DNA of 64,000 nucleotides from DASWJZ01 sp963720705 (GCA_963720705.1 CAVRGJ010000016.1:1-64000), one strand, 5' to 3'. Shown: positions 42,349-51,291, counted from the stretch's first letter. Notes: generated by a model from the letters alone, not told the origin. Numbers and translations: made by a program.

Positions 42349-43761
42349 ATGAAACTGCCGCGCGACATCGGTCCCATCCATTTCGTCGGGATCGGCGGTA
42401 TCGGGATGAGCGGCATCGCAGAGGTGCTCGCCAACCAGAACTATCGCGTGAAGGGCTCCGACGTTGCCGACAGCGCCAACGTGCAGCGCCTGCGCGACCG
42501 CGGCATCGAGGTCGCGATCGGCCACGCGGCGGAGAATCTCGGCAACGCGGCTGTGGTCGTCGTCTCTTCGGCGATCAAGCGCGACAATCCCGAGCTGTTG
42601 GCGGCGCGGGCGCGTGGACTACCCGTCGTCAGGCGCGCCGAGATGCTGGCCGAATTGATGCGGCCGAAATCGGCCATCGCGATCGGCGGCACGCACGGCA
42701 AGACGACGACCACCTCGCTCGTCGCCGCGCTTCTCGACGCCGGCGGGCTCGATCCGACCGTCATCAACGGCGGCATCATCAACACCTACGGCACCAACGC
42801 GCGCATGGGCGCAAGCGACTGGATGGTGGTGGAATCGGACGAGTCGGACGGCACCTTCGTGAAGCTTCCCGCCGACATCGTCGTCGTCACCAACATCGAC
42901 CCTGAGCATCTCGATCACTACGGCACCTTCGATGCGCTGCGCGAAGCCTTCCGTGCCTTCGTCGAGAACGTACCGTTTTACGGCTTCGCGGTGATGTGCC
43001 TCGACCACCCGGAGGTGCAGGCGCTCGTCGCCAGGATCGAGGACCGACGCATCATAACCTACGGGCGCAATCCGCAAGCGGAGGTGCGCTATCGCGATCT
43101 GAAGTTCGAAGGCGAAAGGATGCATTTCGCCGTCGACCGACGCGACCGCGTCACCGGCGAGACGGAGACGATGGAGGACCTGGCGATCATCATGCCGGGC
43201 GAACACAACGTGTCGAACGCGACCGCCGCCGTCGCGGTCGCGCGCGCGATCGGCATCGATGCAGCTGCCGTCAGAAAGGGGCTCGCGAGCTTCGGCGGCG
43301 TCAAGCGGCGCTTCACGCATACCGGCGATTGGAACGGCGTCGCGATCTACGACGATTACGGTCATCATCCGGTGGAGATCGCCGCGGTGCTCCGCGCCGC
43401 GCGCTCCGCCGCGAGCGGTCGGCTCGTCGCCGTCGTTCAGCCGCATCGCTATACGCGGCTGAAGAATCTCTTCCCCGACTTCTGCACGTGTTTCAACGAG
43501 GCGGACACCGTCATCGTCGCCGATGTCTATCCGGCGGGCGAGGCGCCGATCGAGGGGGCAAGCCGCGACGCGCTTGTCGAGGGCCTGCGTTCCGGCGGGC
43601 ATCGCGACGTGCGCGCGCTGGAGAGCGAGGAGGCGCTGCCTGCGCTCGTCGCCTCGATCGTCGAGCCGGGCGACATGGTCGTGTGCCTCGGCGCCGGCTC
43701 CATCACGCGCTGGGCGAACGCGCTGCCGCAAGCGCTGGCGAAGTTGGGGAAGAAGGGATGA
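42349..43761 (+). CDS. murC: UDP-N-acetylmuramate--L-alanine ligase
   Basis: 470 residues from the ATG at 42349 after CCAGGAGTACAGCCTT. MurC attaches L-Ala, the first residue of the stem peptide. Motifs: HFVGIGGIGMSGIAEVL at 12-28, P-loop IGGTHGKTTTTSL near 112, ESDESDGTFVKLPADI, NIDPEHLDHY, IYDDYGHHPVEIAAVL and VVQPHRYTRLK. A palindromic repeat separates it from murB, the only repeat within the cluster. Confidence 0.97.
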   Translation: MKLPRDIGPIHFVGIGGIGMSGIAEVLANQNYRVKGSDVADSANVQRLRDRGIEVAIGHAAENLGNAAVVVVSSAIKRDNPELLAARARGLPVVRRAEMLAELMRPKSAIAIGGTHGKTTTTSLVAALLDAGGLDPTVINGGIINTYGTNARMGASDWMVVESDESDGTFVKLPADIVVVTNIDPEHLDHYGTFDALREAFRAFVENVPFYGFAVMCLDHPEVQALVARIEDRRIITYGRNPQAEVRYRDLKFEGERMHFAVDRRDRVTGETETMEDLAIIMPGEHNVSNATAAVAVARAIGIDAAAVRKGLASFGGVKRRFTHTGDWNGVAIYDDYGHHPVEIAAVLRAARSAASGRLVAVVQPHRYTRLKNLFPDFCTCFNEADTVIVADVYPAGEAPIEGASRDALVEGLRSGGHRDVRALESEEALPALVASIVEPGDMVVCLGAGSITRWANALPQALAKLGKKG

Positions 43762-43774
43762 GGCCTTCGCGAGA

Positions 43775-43838
43775 CCTACGCGGGCTTGCACCAACCTTCT
43801 CCCTCCAGGGGAGAAGGTTTGGCGCACGTCCGTAGACG
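43775..43838. repeat. Palindromic repeat between murC and murB
   Basis: ACCTTCTCCCT-CC-AGGGGAGAAGGTT (about 43794-43819) forms a strong hairpin, enclosed by shorter complementary edges CTACG and CGTAG. It resembles the hairpins behind msrB and in the oxoprolinase-type gene. It may reduce read-through into murB, but no T run is present. Confidence 0.65.
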
Positions 43839-43856
43839 TTCTACAGGCCGCAGCAC

Positions 43857-44811
43857 ATGCCTGAGCACCTCCTCGACCGGTTGCGCACAAACCTCGCTGG
43901 CTTTCGCGGCACGTTGCAGGCCGATCAGCCGCTTGCGCCGATCGTCTGGTTCCGCGCCGGCGGTCCGGCGGAACTTCTGGCAATGCCGGCGGACGCCGAA
44001 GACCTCGCCTTATTGATGCGCGGTTTGCCGGAGGAGATACCGGTGACCGTCATCGGTCTCGGCTCGAACCTGCTTGTGCGCGACGGCGGTGTCGACGGTG
44101 TCGTCGTGCGGCTATCGGCGCGCGGCTTCGGCGGCGTCACGATCGACGGCAGCCGGGTGACGGTCGGCGCTGCGCTGGCAGACAAGCGCCTCGCGGCACA
44201 GGTGCTTGAAGCCGGCATCGGCGGCTTCGCCTTCTATCACGGCATTCCCGGGCGCCATCGGTGGCGCGCTCCGAATGAATGCCGGCGCGAACGGCGTCGA
44301 GACGCGCGAACGCCTGATCGAGGCCGTGGCGATCGACCGGCGCGGCGAGCGTCATGTGCTTTCGAACGCCGACATGGGCTACACCTATCGGCATTCTTCG
44401 GCGCCGGAGGATTTGATCTTTGTCGAAGCGACTTACGCGGGGGTGTTCGAGGATCGCGAGAAGATCCGCGCGGAGATGGATGCGGTGCAGGCGCACCGCG
44501 AGAAGGCGCAGCCGGTGAAGACGCGCACCGGGGGCTCAACCTTCAAGAACCCGGAAGGCGCGAAGGCCTGGCAGCTGATCGACGCCGCCGGCTGCCGGGG
44601 CCTAAAGGTCGGCGATGCGCAAGTGTCCGAGATGCACTGCAACTTCCTCATCAATACCGGAAAGGCGAGCGGTCACGACCTAGAGCTTCTTGGCGAAACC
44701 GTCCGCGCTCGCGTGCTCGAAACATCGGGCGTGAAGCTTGAATGGGAGATCAAGCGGATCGGGAAATTCGGAGGAAGCGGCGAGGTGGAGCCGTTCCTGC
44801 GGCGCTGGTGA
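43857..44811 (+). CDS. murB: UDP-N-acetylenolpyruvoylglucosamine reductase, with a one-base frame break
   Basis: MurB reduces UDP-GlcNAc-enolpyruvate to UDP-MurNAc with FAD and NADPH. Frame 1 gives WFRAGGPAELLAMPADAEDL (31-50) and VIGLGSNLLVRDGGVDGVVV, then breaks at 44250-44252; frame 2 continues AIGGALRMNAGANGVETRE, TGGSTFKNPEGAKAWQLIDAAGCRGLKVG and SEMHCNFLINTG. Removing one G from CCCGGGCGCC joins HGIPG to AIGGAL and gives 317 residues, the normal length. Because murB is normally essential and single copy, the extra G is most likely a sequence error. Confidence 0.93.
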
Positions 44812-44849
44812 CAGCGCGGGAACTTGCCGAAATGCCATCTTAGGCGTAT

Positions 44850-44870
44850 GTATATCCCGGCGGGATATAC
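44850..44870. promoter_or_regulatory. Palindromic operator of vapBC
   Basis: GTATATCCC (44850-44858) and GGGATATAC (44862-44870) are exact inverted repeats with a GGC spacer, ending 13 bases before the VapB ATG. This position and symmetry fit autorepression by VapB or the VapBC complex, as in other type II toxin-antitoxin operons. Confidence 0.8.
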
Positions 44871-44883
44871 AAAGAGATTGGCG

Positions 44884-45120
44884 ATGATAGTGAAATCGAA
44901 GATATTCAAGACCAACCGCAGCCAGGCGGTGCGAATTCCAAAAACGGTCGCATTTCCTGAGGGCGTAACGGAGGTGGATATCGTGCGGACGGGCGACCGC
45001 CTCGTCATCACCCCGGCCGGAAAGAGTTGGAAGGACTATTTCGAGAATGGTCCGTTCGCCAGCGAAGATTTCATGGCCGAGCGCGAGGACGGCCCGCCGG
45101 AAGAACGCGAGCCGCTCTGA
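44884..45120 (+). CDS. VapB-type antitoxin (AbrB/SpoVT fold)
   Basis: 78 residues from the ATG at 44884. The swapped-hairpin DNA-binding domain reads KSKIFKTNRSQAVRIPKTVAFPEGVTEVDIVRTGDRLVITPAG (about 4-46), followed by an acidic, flexible toxin-binding tail ending PPEEREPL. The stop shares one base with the toxin start (TGATG), so the pair is translationally coupled. It blocks the PIN toxin and represses the operon through the palindrome upstream. Confidence 0.9.
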   Translation: MIVKSKIFKTNRSQAVRIPKTVAFPEGVTEVDIVRTGDRLVITPAGKSWKDYFENGPFASEDFMAEREDGPPEEREPL

Positions 45121-45521
45121 TGTTCGAGTACATGCTCGACACCAACATCTGCATCTACGTCACTAAGGGTCGAGCCCGGCAACTTTCCGAACACTTCGAG
45201 GCGCGAGCCAACGCGATTTGCGTATCAGCAATAACGCTTGCTGAGCTCTGGTACGGCGTGGAGAACTCAAGCCGTCGCGAAGCGAATGCCGTCACGTTGA
45301 TGGAATTCATAGAGCGCGTTGGTGTAGTACATTTCTCACCGGAAGCCGCCAAGCGCTATGGTGGGATCCGCGCGACCCTAAAGCGAGCCGGAACGCCGGT
45401 CGGCTTTCACGACATGATGATTGCGGCGCACGCACTGGCGGAGAATCTGACCCTCGTCACGAACAATCGTCGCGAGTTCGATCGCATTCCGGGTCTGCGC
45501 GTGGAGAACTGGGTTTCGTAG
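45120..45521 (+). CDS. VapC-type PIN-domain ribonuclease toxin
   Basis: 133 residues. Acidic PIN-site residues are visible: Asp in YMLDTNICIYV (residue 7), Glu in ITLAELWYGVENSSRR (near 41), Asp in GFHDMMIAAHALAENLTLVTNN (near 97) and Asp in RREFDRIPGLRVENW. VapC toxins cleave specific tRNAs or rRNA and stop translation. All catalytic residues appear intact, so the toxin is probably active. The pair splits the normally contiguous murB-ddlB part of the dcw operon. Confidence 0.92.
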   Translation: MFEYMLDTNICIYVTKGRARQLSEHFEARANAICVSAITLAELWYGVENSSRREANAVTLMEFIERVGVVHFSPEAAKRYGGIRATLKRAGTPVGFHDMMIAAHALAENLTLVTNNRREFDRIPGLRVENWVS

Positions 45522-45552
45522 TGAAGCTTGTTCGCGACGAGGGTGTGGCCCA

Positions 45553-45942
45553 TCAGAATGCGGAAGGACTATCCGGGTAGTACCGCTCTGAGGGCAACAT
45601 CCACTCCCGTACCATTTCGATAGCAGTCTCCAAGAGAGCTCCCACACCCTCTGCTGGCCCTACCAATCTCCGAGGCGGATCATTTTCACGTCTGCCCTCA
45701 ATGCCAGCCGCATACACGAAGACCTGCCCGTCAACTGGAGGATCGACAAAAATCTGGAAGCATTCACCCGCGATGCTCGACAGATATGCGAATCTCACCT
45801 CTCTCTCACCCCAATCGCGCATAAGGACGAGGCGATGTCTCCGCGCCCAGTCGTCAATCTGCGTATCCAGCTCGGAAAATCCCATTGCCTGACCGTGTTC
45901 GCGCCCGCCGCTTAGCCTGTGACCGCTCCGGAGCATAGGCAA
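45553..45942 (-). CDS. Reverse-strand protein of unknown function in the dcw insertion
   Basis: 129 residues from the ATG at 45942; a shorter 110-residue form starts at 45885 (MGFSELDTQIDDWARRHRL). It is soluble, with strands RDWGEREVRFAYLSSIAGECFQIFVDPP and a C-terminal helix GALLETAIEMVREWML. No family is recognised. It is antisense to the surrounding operon and looks less GC-rich than the neighbouring mur genes, which suggests it arrived with vapBC. It might be an immunity-like or regulatory gene, but nothing proves this. Confidence 0.65.
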   Translation of the reverse strand: MPMLRSGHRLSGGREHGQAMGFSELDTQIDDWARRHRLVLMRDWGEREVRFAYLSSIAGECFQIFVDPPVDGQVFVYAAGIEGRRENDPPRRLVGPAEGVGALLETAIEMVREWMLPSERYYPDSPSAF

Positions 45943-46040
45943 CCTCCAAGCCGGGGCGCCTGATTAGTTAACGCTTTCTCACCAATTTCCCGCCCAACCT
46001 CGGCGCCACGAATCGCTTTTTCGCGCGAGGGGTAAGCGTC

Positions 46041-46964
46041 ATGGCGAGGAAGAAGCACGTCGCAGTGTTGATGGGTGGCTGGTCGGCGGAGCGGCCTGTC
46101 AGTCTAAATTCGGGGCGCGAATGCGCCGACAATCTCGAAGCGGCCGGTTACCGCGTCACCCGCGTCGACGTTCAGCGCGACATCGCGGATGTGCTTTCGA
46201 AACTGAAGCCCGACGTCGTTTTCAACGCGCTGCATGGACCCTACGGCGAGGACGGCGCGATCCAGGGTCTGCTCGAGATCCTCGACATTCCCTACACGCA
46301 TTCCGGCGTGCTCGCCTCCGCGCTTGCTATGAACAAAGAGAAGGCAAAGAGCGTCGCCGCCGCGGCAGGCATTCCCGTCGCAGCGCACAGGATCGTTTCG
46401 CGCTTCGAAGCGGCGAGAGAGCACGCCCTTGAGCCGCCCTATGTGGTGAAGCCGATCACGGAGGGATCTTCGTTCGGCGTCATCATCGTGCTGGAGGATC
46501 AGGCGCATCCGCCGCAGTCGCTCGGCCGCGACGACTGGGCGTTCGGCGACCACGTGATGGCGGAGCGCTTCGTGGCGGGGCATGAGCTCACCTGCGCGGT
46601 CATGGGTGACGAGCCGCTCGGCGTCACCGAGATCGTACCGCTTGGGCATGGCTTCTACGATTACGACGCTAAATATGCCGAAGGCGGATCAAAACATCTC
46701 TGTCCGGCACCGATTAAACCCTTTGTTTACCAAAATATTCGCACGCTGGCACTTGAAGCGCATCGTGCCGTCGGTTGTCGCGGCGTCTCTCGTTCCGACT
46801 TCCGCTACGACGAGGCGGGATCGGGCGAAGTCATCTGGCTGGAGGTCAACACGCAGCCCGGCATGACGCGCACGTCGCTGGTTCCCGAACTCGCCGCGCA
46901 CGCCGGGCTGAGCTTTCCGGAGCTGGTGGCCTGGATGGTGGAGGACGCGTCGTGCAGACGGTAA
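46041..46964 (+). CDS. ddlB: D-alanine--D-alanine ligase
   Basis: 307 residues from the ATG at 46041 after GAGGGGTAAGCGTC. The ATP-grasp enzyme makes D-Ala-D-Ala for MurF. Motifs: VLMGGWSAERPVSLNSG at 9-25, NALHGPYGEDGAIQGLLEILDIPYTHSGVLASALAMNKEKAK (62-103), PYVVKPITEGSSFGV and WLEVNTQPGMTRTSLVPELA. Its C-terminal codons overlap the ftsQ start by 13 bases. An upstream TTAAC at 45967 is an isolated half-site only. Confidence 0.97.
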   Translation: MARKKHVAVLMGGWSAERPVSLNSGRECADNLEAAGYRVTRVDVQRDIADVLSKLKPDVVFNALHGPYGEDGAIQGLLEILDIPYTHSGVLASALAMNKEKAKSVAAAAGIPVAAHRIVSRFEAAREHALEPPYVVKPITEGSSFGVIIVLEDQAHPPQSLGRDDWAFGDHVMAERFVAGHELTCAVMGDEPLGVTEIVPLGHGFYDYDAKYAEGGSKHLCPAPIKPFVYQNIRTLALEAHRAVGCRGVSRSDFRYDEAGSGEVIWLEVNTQPGMTRTSLVPELAAHAGLSFPELVAWMVEDASCRR

Positions 46965-47866
46965 GAGAAGCGAGGTTTGGGGAGCCGACATTTCTCGGAG
47001 CCCTTGATCATGCGCTCGGCCGGGTTCTGCGTCCGCTCGCCAACCTCTTGCCGCGCCGCCTGCGTCGTGCCGCCGAGAAGATCGAGCGCGACCGGCGACG
47101 GCGGACGGGCCAGATGGCTGCCGCCGGCTTTCTCATCGTCACGCTGCTCTATGCCCTGACGGTCGGCGGCCAGATCGGCCGCCTTGCCGATTCCATTCTC
47201 GTCGCCGTCGGCTTCGGCATCGAGGATGTCGAGATCACCGGCGAGAACGAGACCTCGCAGATTGCCGTTCTGGAGAAGCTCGAGATCGGCGGCTCGCTGA
47301 TCTCCTTCGACGCCCGGAAGGCGCAACAGCGCCTCGCCGAGCTGCCGTGGGTCGAGCGCGTCGTTGTGCGGAAGTTCTACCCGAGCACGCTTTCCGTCGA
47401 GATCACCGAGCGCAAGCCGTTCGCGCTTTGGCAACGCGACGGCAACATCGTCGTCATCGACAGGAGCGGCACCGCGATCGTGCCGCTCGAGGAGGGGCGT
47501 TTCGCCAAGCTGCCGCTGATGGTGGGCGGCGGCGCCAACCAGACCGCGCCCGATCTTCTCGGCGATCTTCTCGCCGAGCCGTCGATCGTTGCGCAGATGC
47601 GCGCCGCCGTGCTCGTCGCCGGACGGCGCTGGGACCTGCATCTCGATCACGGCGTCACCGTGAAGCTGCCGGAGAAGAACGTCCGCCAGGCGCTTGCCGA
47701 GCTGGTCAAGCTCGACGCCGAGGAGAAGCTCCTGTCGCGCGACGTCGTCGTCGTCGATATGCGGCTCCCCGACCGGGTGACGGTGCGTCTGCCGGAGGGG
47801 AGGTCGCTCGACGACGTGACCTCGGATGGCGCTCCGCCATTGAAACAAGGCAAGACGCGCACGTGA
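46952..47866 (+). CDS. ftsQ: Cell division protein FtsQ
   Basis: 304 residues from the GTG at 46952. A basic cytoplasmic segment (RRLRRAAEKIERDRRRRTG) precedes one membrane helix (about 52-70), then a POTRA domain (VEITGENETSQIAVLEKLEIGGSLISFDARKAQQRLAELPWVERVVVRKFYPSTLSVEITERKPFALW) and the beta domain. FtsQ joins FtsL and FtsB to link FtsZ-ring assembly with septal murein synthesis. Its stop overlaps the ftsA GTG by four bases. Confidence 0.95.
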   Translation: MQTVREARFGEPTFLGALDHALGRVLRPLANLLPRRLRRAAEKIERDRRRRTGQMAAAGFLIVTLLYALTVGGQIGRLADSILVAVGFGIEDVEITGENETSQIAVLEKLEIGGSLISFDARKAQQRLAELPWVERVVVRKFYPSTLSVEITERKPFALWQRDGNIVVIDRSGTAIVPLEEGRFAKLPLMVGGGANQTAPDLLGDLLAEPSIVAQMRAAVLVAGRRWDLHLDHGVTVKLPEKNVRQALAELVKLDAEEKLLSRDVVVVDMRLPDRVTVRLPEGRSLDDVTSDGAPPLKQGKTRT

Positions 47867-49191
47867 GCGGCCGCCGAACCCACGGCCCGGCCGGCGTATC
47901 GAGGGTGAAGCCTCTCGGCGGACGACGCTCTGCCACTGTGAGCGTACTCGACGTCGGCTCGACCAAGGTCTGCTGCATGGTCGCGCGGCTTAAGCCGCGC
48001 GACAGCGAAACGCTTCGCCGTCGCATGCATTCCGTTGAGGTGCTGGGCTTCGCCGCAACTCGCTCGCGCGGCATCAAGTCCGGCGTCGTGGTCGATCTCG
48101 ACGAGGCGGAGAAGGCGATCCGGCTTGCCGTCGACGCGGCGGAGCGCATGGCCGAGGTGACGGTCGGCAGCCTCATCGTAAATCTCTCTTGTGGACGGCT
48201 GAAGAGCGAAGCCTTTTCGGCGAGCGTCGACATCGGCGGCACGGTCGGCGAGAGCGATATCCAGCGTGTGCTCGGCGCGGGCGGGGCGCATTCGGTGAGC
48301 GAGGGGCGGATCGTGCTCCACGCTTTGCCGATCGGCTATTCGCTCGACGGCCATCGCGGCCTTGCCGATCCGGTCGGCATGCTGGGCCAAGCGCTCGGCG
48401 TCGATATCCACGTCGTCACCGCCGACGAGGCGCCGCTCAGGAACCTCGAGCTTGCCATCAACCGCTGCCACCTGGAGGTGGAGACGGTCGTCGCCACGCC
48501 CTATGCGTCGGGTCTCGCCGCGCTCGTCGACGACGAGGCCGAGCTCGGTGTCGCCTGCGTCGACATGGGCGGCGGCACGACGACGCTTTCCGTCTTCCAC
48601 GACGGCGAGTTCGTACACACCGACGCAATCGCCATCGGCGGCCAGCACGTGACGCTCGACGTCGCGCGCGGCCTTTCCACCAATCTCGCCGACGCCGAGC
48701 GCATCAAAGCGCGCCACGGCTCGGCTCTGTCGTCGACCTCCGACGAGATGGACATTCTGACGATCCCGCCGGTTGGCGAAGACGAGCGCGACCACCCGAA
48801 CACCGTGCCGCGCTCCGCGCTGACCCGCATCATCAGGCCGCGCGTCGAAGAGACGCTGGAGATGACGCGCGACATGCTGACGAAGTCGGGCTTCGCCGAT
48901 CAGGTCGGAAAGCGCGTTGTGCTGACCGGCGGCGCGAGCCAGCTGACCGGCCTTGCCGAGACGGCGCGCCGCATCTTTGGGCGGAACGTGCGCGTCGGGC
49001 GGCCGCTCGGCATCCAGGGCCTGCCGGAAGCGGCGAAGAGCCCGGCCTTCTCGGCCTCGGTCGGTCTCGTTCTTTATCCGCAGGCGGCGCGCATCGAGCA
49101 ATTCCACGCCCGCACTCCGCGGCGCACGGCGGCAACCGGGACGGACGGATATTTCGCGCGGGTAGGGCGCTGGTTCAAGGACAGCTTCTGA
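47863..49191 (+). CDS. ftsA: Cell division protein FtsA
   Basis: 442 residues from the GTG at 47863. The actin-like ATPase tethers FtsZ to the membrane. Seen: VLDVGSTKVCCMVA (about 28-41), the SHS2 insertion (ATRSRGIKSGVVVDLDEAEKAIRLAVDAAERMA), CVDMGGGTTTLSVFHDGEFVHTDAIAIGGQHVTLDVARGL and VVLTGGASQLTGLAETARRIF. It ends in a membrane-binding amphipathic helix (GYFARVGRWFKDSF). ftsZ follows 74 bases downstream. Confidence 0.97.
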   Translation: MSGRRTHGPAGVSRVKPLGGRRSATVSVLDVGSTKVCCMVARLKPRDSETLRRRMHSVEVLGFAATRSRGIKSGVVVDLDEAEKAIRLAVDAAERMAEVTVGSLIVNLSCGRLKSEAFSASVDIGGTVGESDIQRVLGAGGAHSVSEGRIVLHALPIGYSLDGHRGLADPVGMLGQALGVDIHVVTADEAPLRNLELAINRCHLEVETVVATPYASGLAALVDDEAELGVACVDMGGGTTTLSVFHDGEFVHTDAIAIGGQHVTLDVARGLSTNLADAERIKARHGSALSSTSDEMDILTIPPVGEDERDHPNTVPRSALTRIIRPRVEETLEMTRDMLTKSGFADQVGKRVVLTGGASQLTGLAETARRIFGRNVRVGRPLGIQGLPEAAKSPAFSASVGLVLYPQAARIEQFHARTPRRTAATGTDGYFARVGRWFKDSF

Positions 49192-49265
49192 CGAAGCGAA
49201 GGCGGAACGAACGGATCAGGTGGGCCGCGGCCGGGCCTGGCGGAAAGGCGGAAGAGGACGCAACG

Positions 49266-51056
49266 ATGAGTATCAACCTGAAGATGCCGGACATCACGGA
49301 ACTGAAGCCGAGGATCACCGTCTTCGGAGTCGGAGGCGCCGGCTGCAATGCCGTGAACAACATGATCGAGGCGGGGCTGCAGGGGGTGGAATTCGTCGTC
49401 GCCAATACCGACGCCCAGGCCCTGACCAACTCCAAGGCCGACCGCATGATCCAGATGGGGGTCGCCGTCACTCAAGGGCTCGGCGCCGGCTCACAGCCTG
49501 AGATCGGCCGCGCCGCGGCCGAGGAAACGATCGACGAGATCACCGATCACCTTAACGGCGCCCACATGGCCTTCATAACCGCCGGCATGGGCGGCGGGAC
49601 CGGCACCGGCGCCGCGCCGATCGTCGCGCGCACCGCCCGCGACGCCGGCATTCTCACCGTCGGCGTCGTCACCAAGCCGTTCCAGTTCGAAGGCCAGCGC
49701 CGCATGCGCATCGCCGAGGCCGGCATCATCGAGCTGCAGAAGCATGTCGACACGCTTATCGTCATTCCGAATCAGAACCTCTTCCGCGTCGCCAACGACA
49801 AGACAACCTTCGCCGATGCCTTCGCCATGGCCGACGAGGTGCTCTATTCCGGCGTCGCCTGCATCACCGACCTGATGGTGAAGGACGGCCTGATCAACCT
49901 CGACTTCGCCGACGTGCGTTCGGTGATGCGCGAGATGGGTAAGGCCATGATGGGCACCGGCGAAGCTTCCGGCGACAAGCGCGCCATCGAGGCGGCGGAG
50001 AAGGCGATCGCCAACCCGCTGCTCGACGATGTCAACATGCGCGGCGCGCGCGGCCTCCTGATCTCCGTCACCGGCGGCCGCGACATGACGCTCTTTGAGG
50101 TCGATGAAGCGGCAAGCCGCGTGCGCGAGGAAGTCGACAGCGACGCCAACATCATCTTCGGCGCCACTTTCGACGAGAGTCTCGAAGGCATCATCCGCGT
50201 CTCAGTGGTGGCGACGGGAATCGACGAAGAGCACGTACAGGAGCAGATCGCACCGCCGACCGCCGGCATGGCGGAGCTTGCGCGCCGCCTGAAGACGGTC
50301 GCCCCGGCTACAGCGCCCGCGGCCGCCGCCGCGCATGCGCCGACGCAGCAGCCGCAGGCGCAGCAGCGGCGCGCTGCCGACTATGCGCTCGATGGCCTTG
50401 AGCAAGAACTTGCGATCCAGCCTCCGCCACGCCAGCAGCAGCGCCCGGCTGCGCAACCACAAACAAGGCCGGCCGAGCCCGCACGCGCGCATGCCGATCC
50501 GGCCGTGCGAATCGGCCCGTTCCGGCCCGACCCGGGGCTGGTCGCATCGCGGCAGACCGGTGCGGACCAAGAGCAAGAGCGGCTGGAGGACGCAATTCGC
50601 GCCGCCGCTGCCGCGAACTTCATCCCGCCCGCAGCCCAGCGCCCCGACCACATGCAGCCGCGTATGCCGCGGGTGGAGGATTTTCCGCCCGTTGCCCAGC
50701 GCCAGATGCGTGCCAGGCAAGCGCCGCCCCGTCCGGGCGAGGAGGAGCGCCGCCCGCGCGGGCTTCTGGCCCGAATCGCAAGCGGGCTCGGACGCCGCGA
50801 AGAGGCGGAATACGAGGAAGAGCACGAGCCTGAAATGGAGCGCGCGCCACGCCCCGCCCCGGCAAATCCGCCGATCCAGCAGGCCCCGCCGCCGACCCCC
50901 GCCTCGGAATTTGCCAAGCAGCCGCAGCCGCGGCGCATGGGTGAGCAGACGGCAGCCGCCGGCTCGCTCGACCAGCGCGGGCGGCCCGTGCCGCTCGATC
51001 CGAGTCGCGACGAGCATCTCGAAATCCCGGCATTCCTGCGCCGGCAGTCGAGCTAG
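49266..51056 (+). CDS. ftsZ: Cell division protein FtsZ with long C-terminal linker
   Basis: 596 residues. The GTPase core (about 15-315) has GVGGAGCNAVNNMIE, the tubulin signature GGGTGTGAAP near residue 110 and NLDFADVRSVM. Beyond residue 330 lies an unusually long, Pro/Gln/Arg/Ala-rich disordered linker of about 250 residues, as in several Hyphomicrobiales, ending in the conserved peptide EHLEIPAFLRRQ that binds FtsA and other partners. The start is the ATG at 49266. A strong terminator follows. Confidence 0.98.
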   Translation: MSINLKMPDITELKPRITVFGVGGAGCNAVNNMIEAGLQGVEFVVANTDAQALTNSKADRMIQMGVAVTQGLGAGSQPEIGRAAAEETIDEITDHLNGAHMAFITAGMGGGTGTGAAPIVARTARDAGILTVGVVTKPFQFEGQRRMRIAEAGIIELQKHVDTLIVIPNQNLFRVANDKTTFADAFAMADEVLYSGVACITDLMVKDGLINLDFADVRSVMREMGKAMMGTGEASGDKRAIEAAEKAIANPLLDDVNMRGARGLLISVTGGRDMTLFEVDEAASRVREEVDSDANIIFGATFDESLEGIIRVSVVATGIDEEHVQEQIAPPTAGMAELARRLKTVAPATAPAAAAAHAPTQQPQAQQRRAADYALDGLEQELAIQPPPRQQQRPAAQPQTRPAEPARAHADPAVRIGPFRPDPGLVASRQTGADQEQERLEDAIRAAAAANFIPPAAQRPDHMQPRMPRVEDFPPVAQRQMRARQAPPRPGEEERRPRGLLARIASGLGRREEAEYEEEHEPEMERAPRPAPANPPIQQAPPPTPASEFAKQPQPRRMGEQTAAAGSLDQRGRPVPLDPSRDEHLEIPAFLRRQSS

Positions 51057-51083
51057 GCGACAGCAGCGCCGCATGCGACAAAC

Positions 51084-51114
51084 GGCCCGGCGCGCGCGGC
51101 GCGCCGGGCTTTTT
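51084..51114 (+). terminator. Intrinsic terminator after ftsZ
   Basis: GCCCGGCGCG (51085-51094) and CGCGCCGGGC (51100-51109) form a 10-bp GC stem with a 5-base loop, followed by five T residues. It separates the dcw transcript from lpxC. Confidence 0.9.
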
Positions 51115-51291
51115 AGTGGCCGGGCGCTACCGCCGGCTATGCGTAACAATGGGTAAAAATCGTTGATTAGACGGCCGCGCGGGCTGTCGGTAGCGTCCCC
51201 ACCAACGAGGCAGGCAGTCAGACGGATTCGGGCAACAGACCCTAAGGGTGGGCCTGTTCGTCGTTCTGACCTCAGGGGGCGATGCATCTTT

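Noticed and set aside
45960..45985. CtrA site upstream of ddlB-ftsQAZ (GTTAACGCTTTCTCACC)
   Set aside because: Only one half-site; the second half does not match TTAA.
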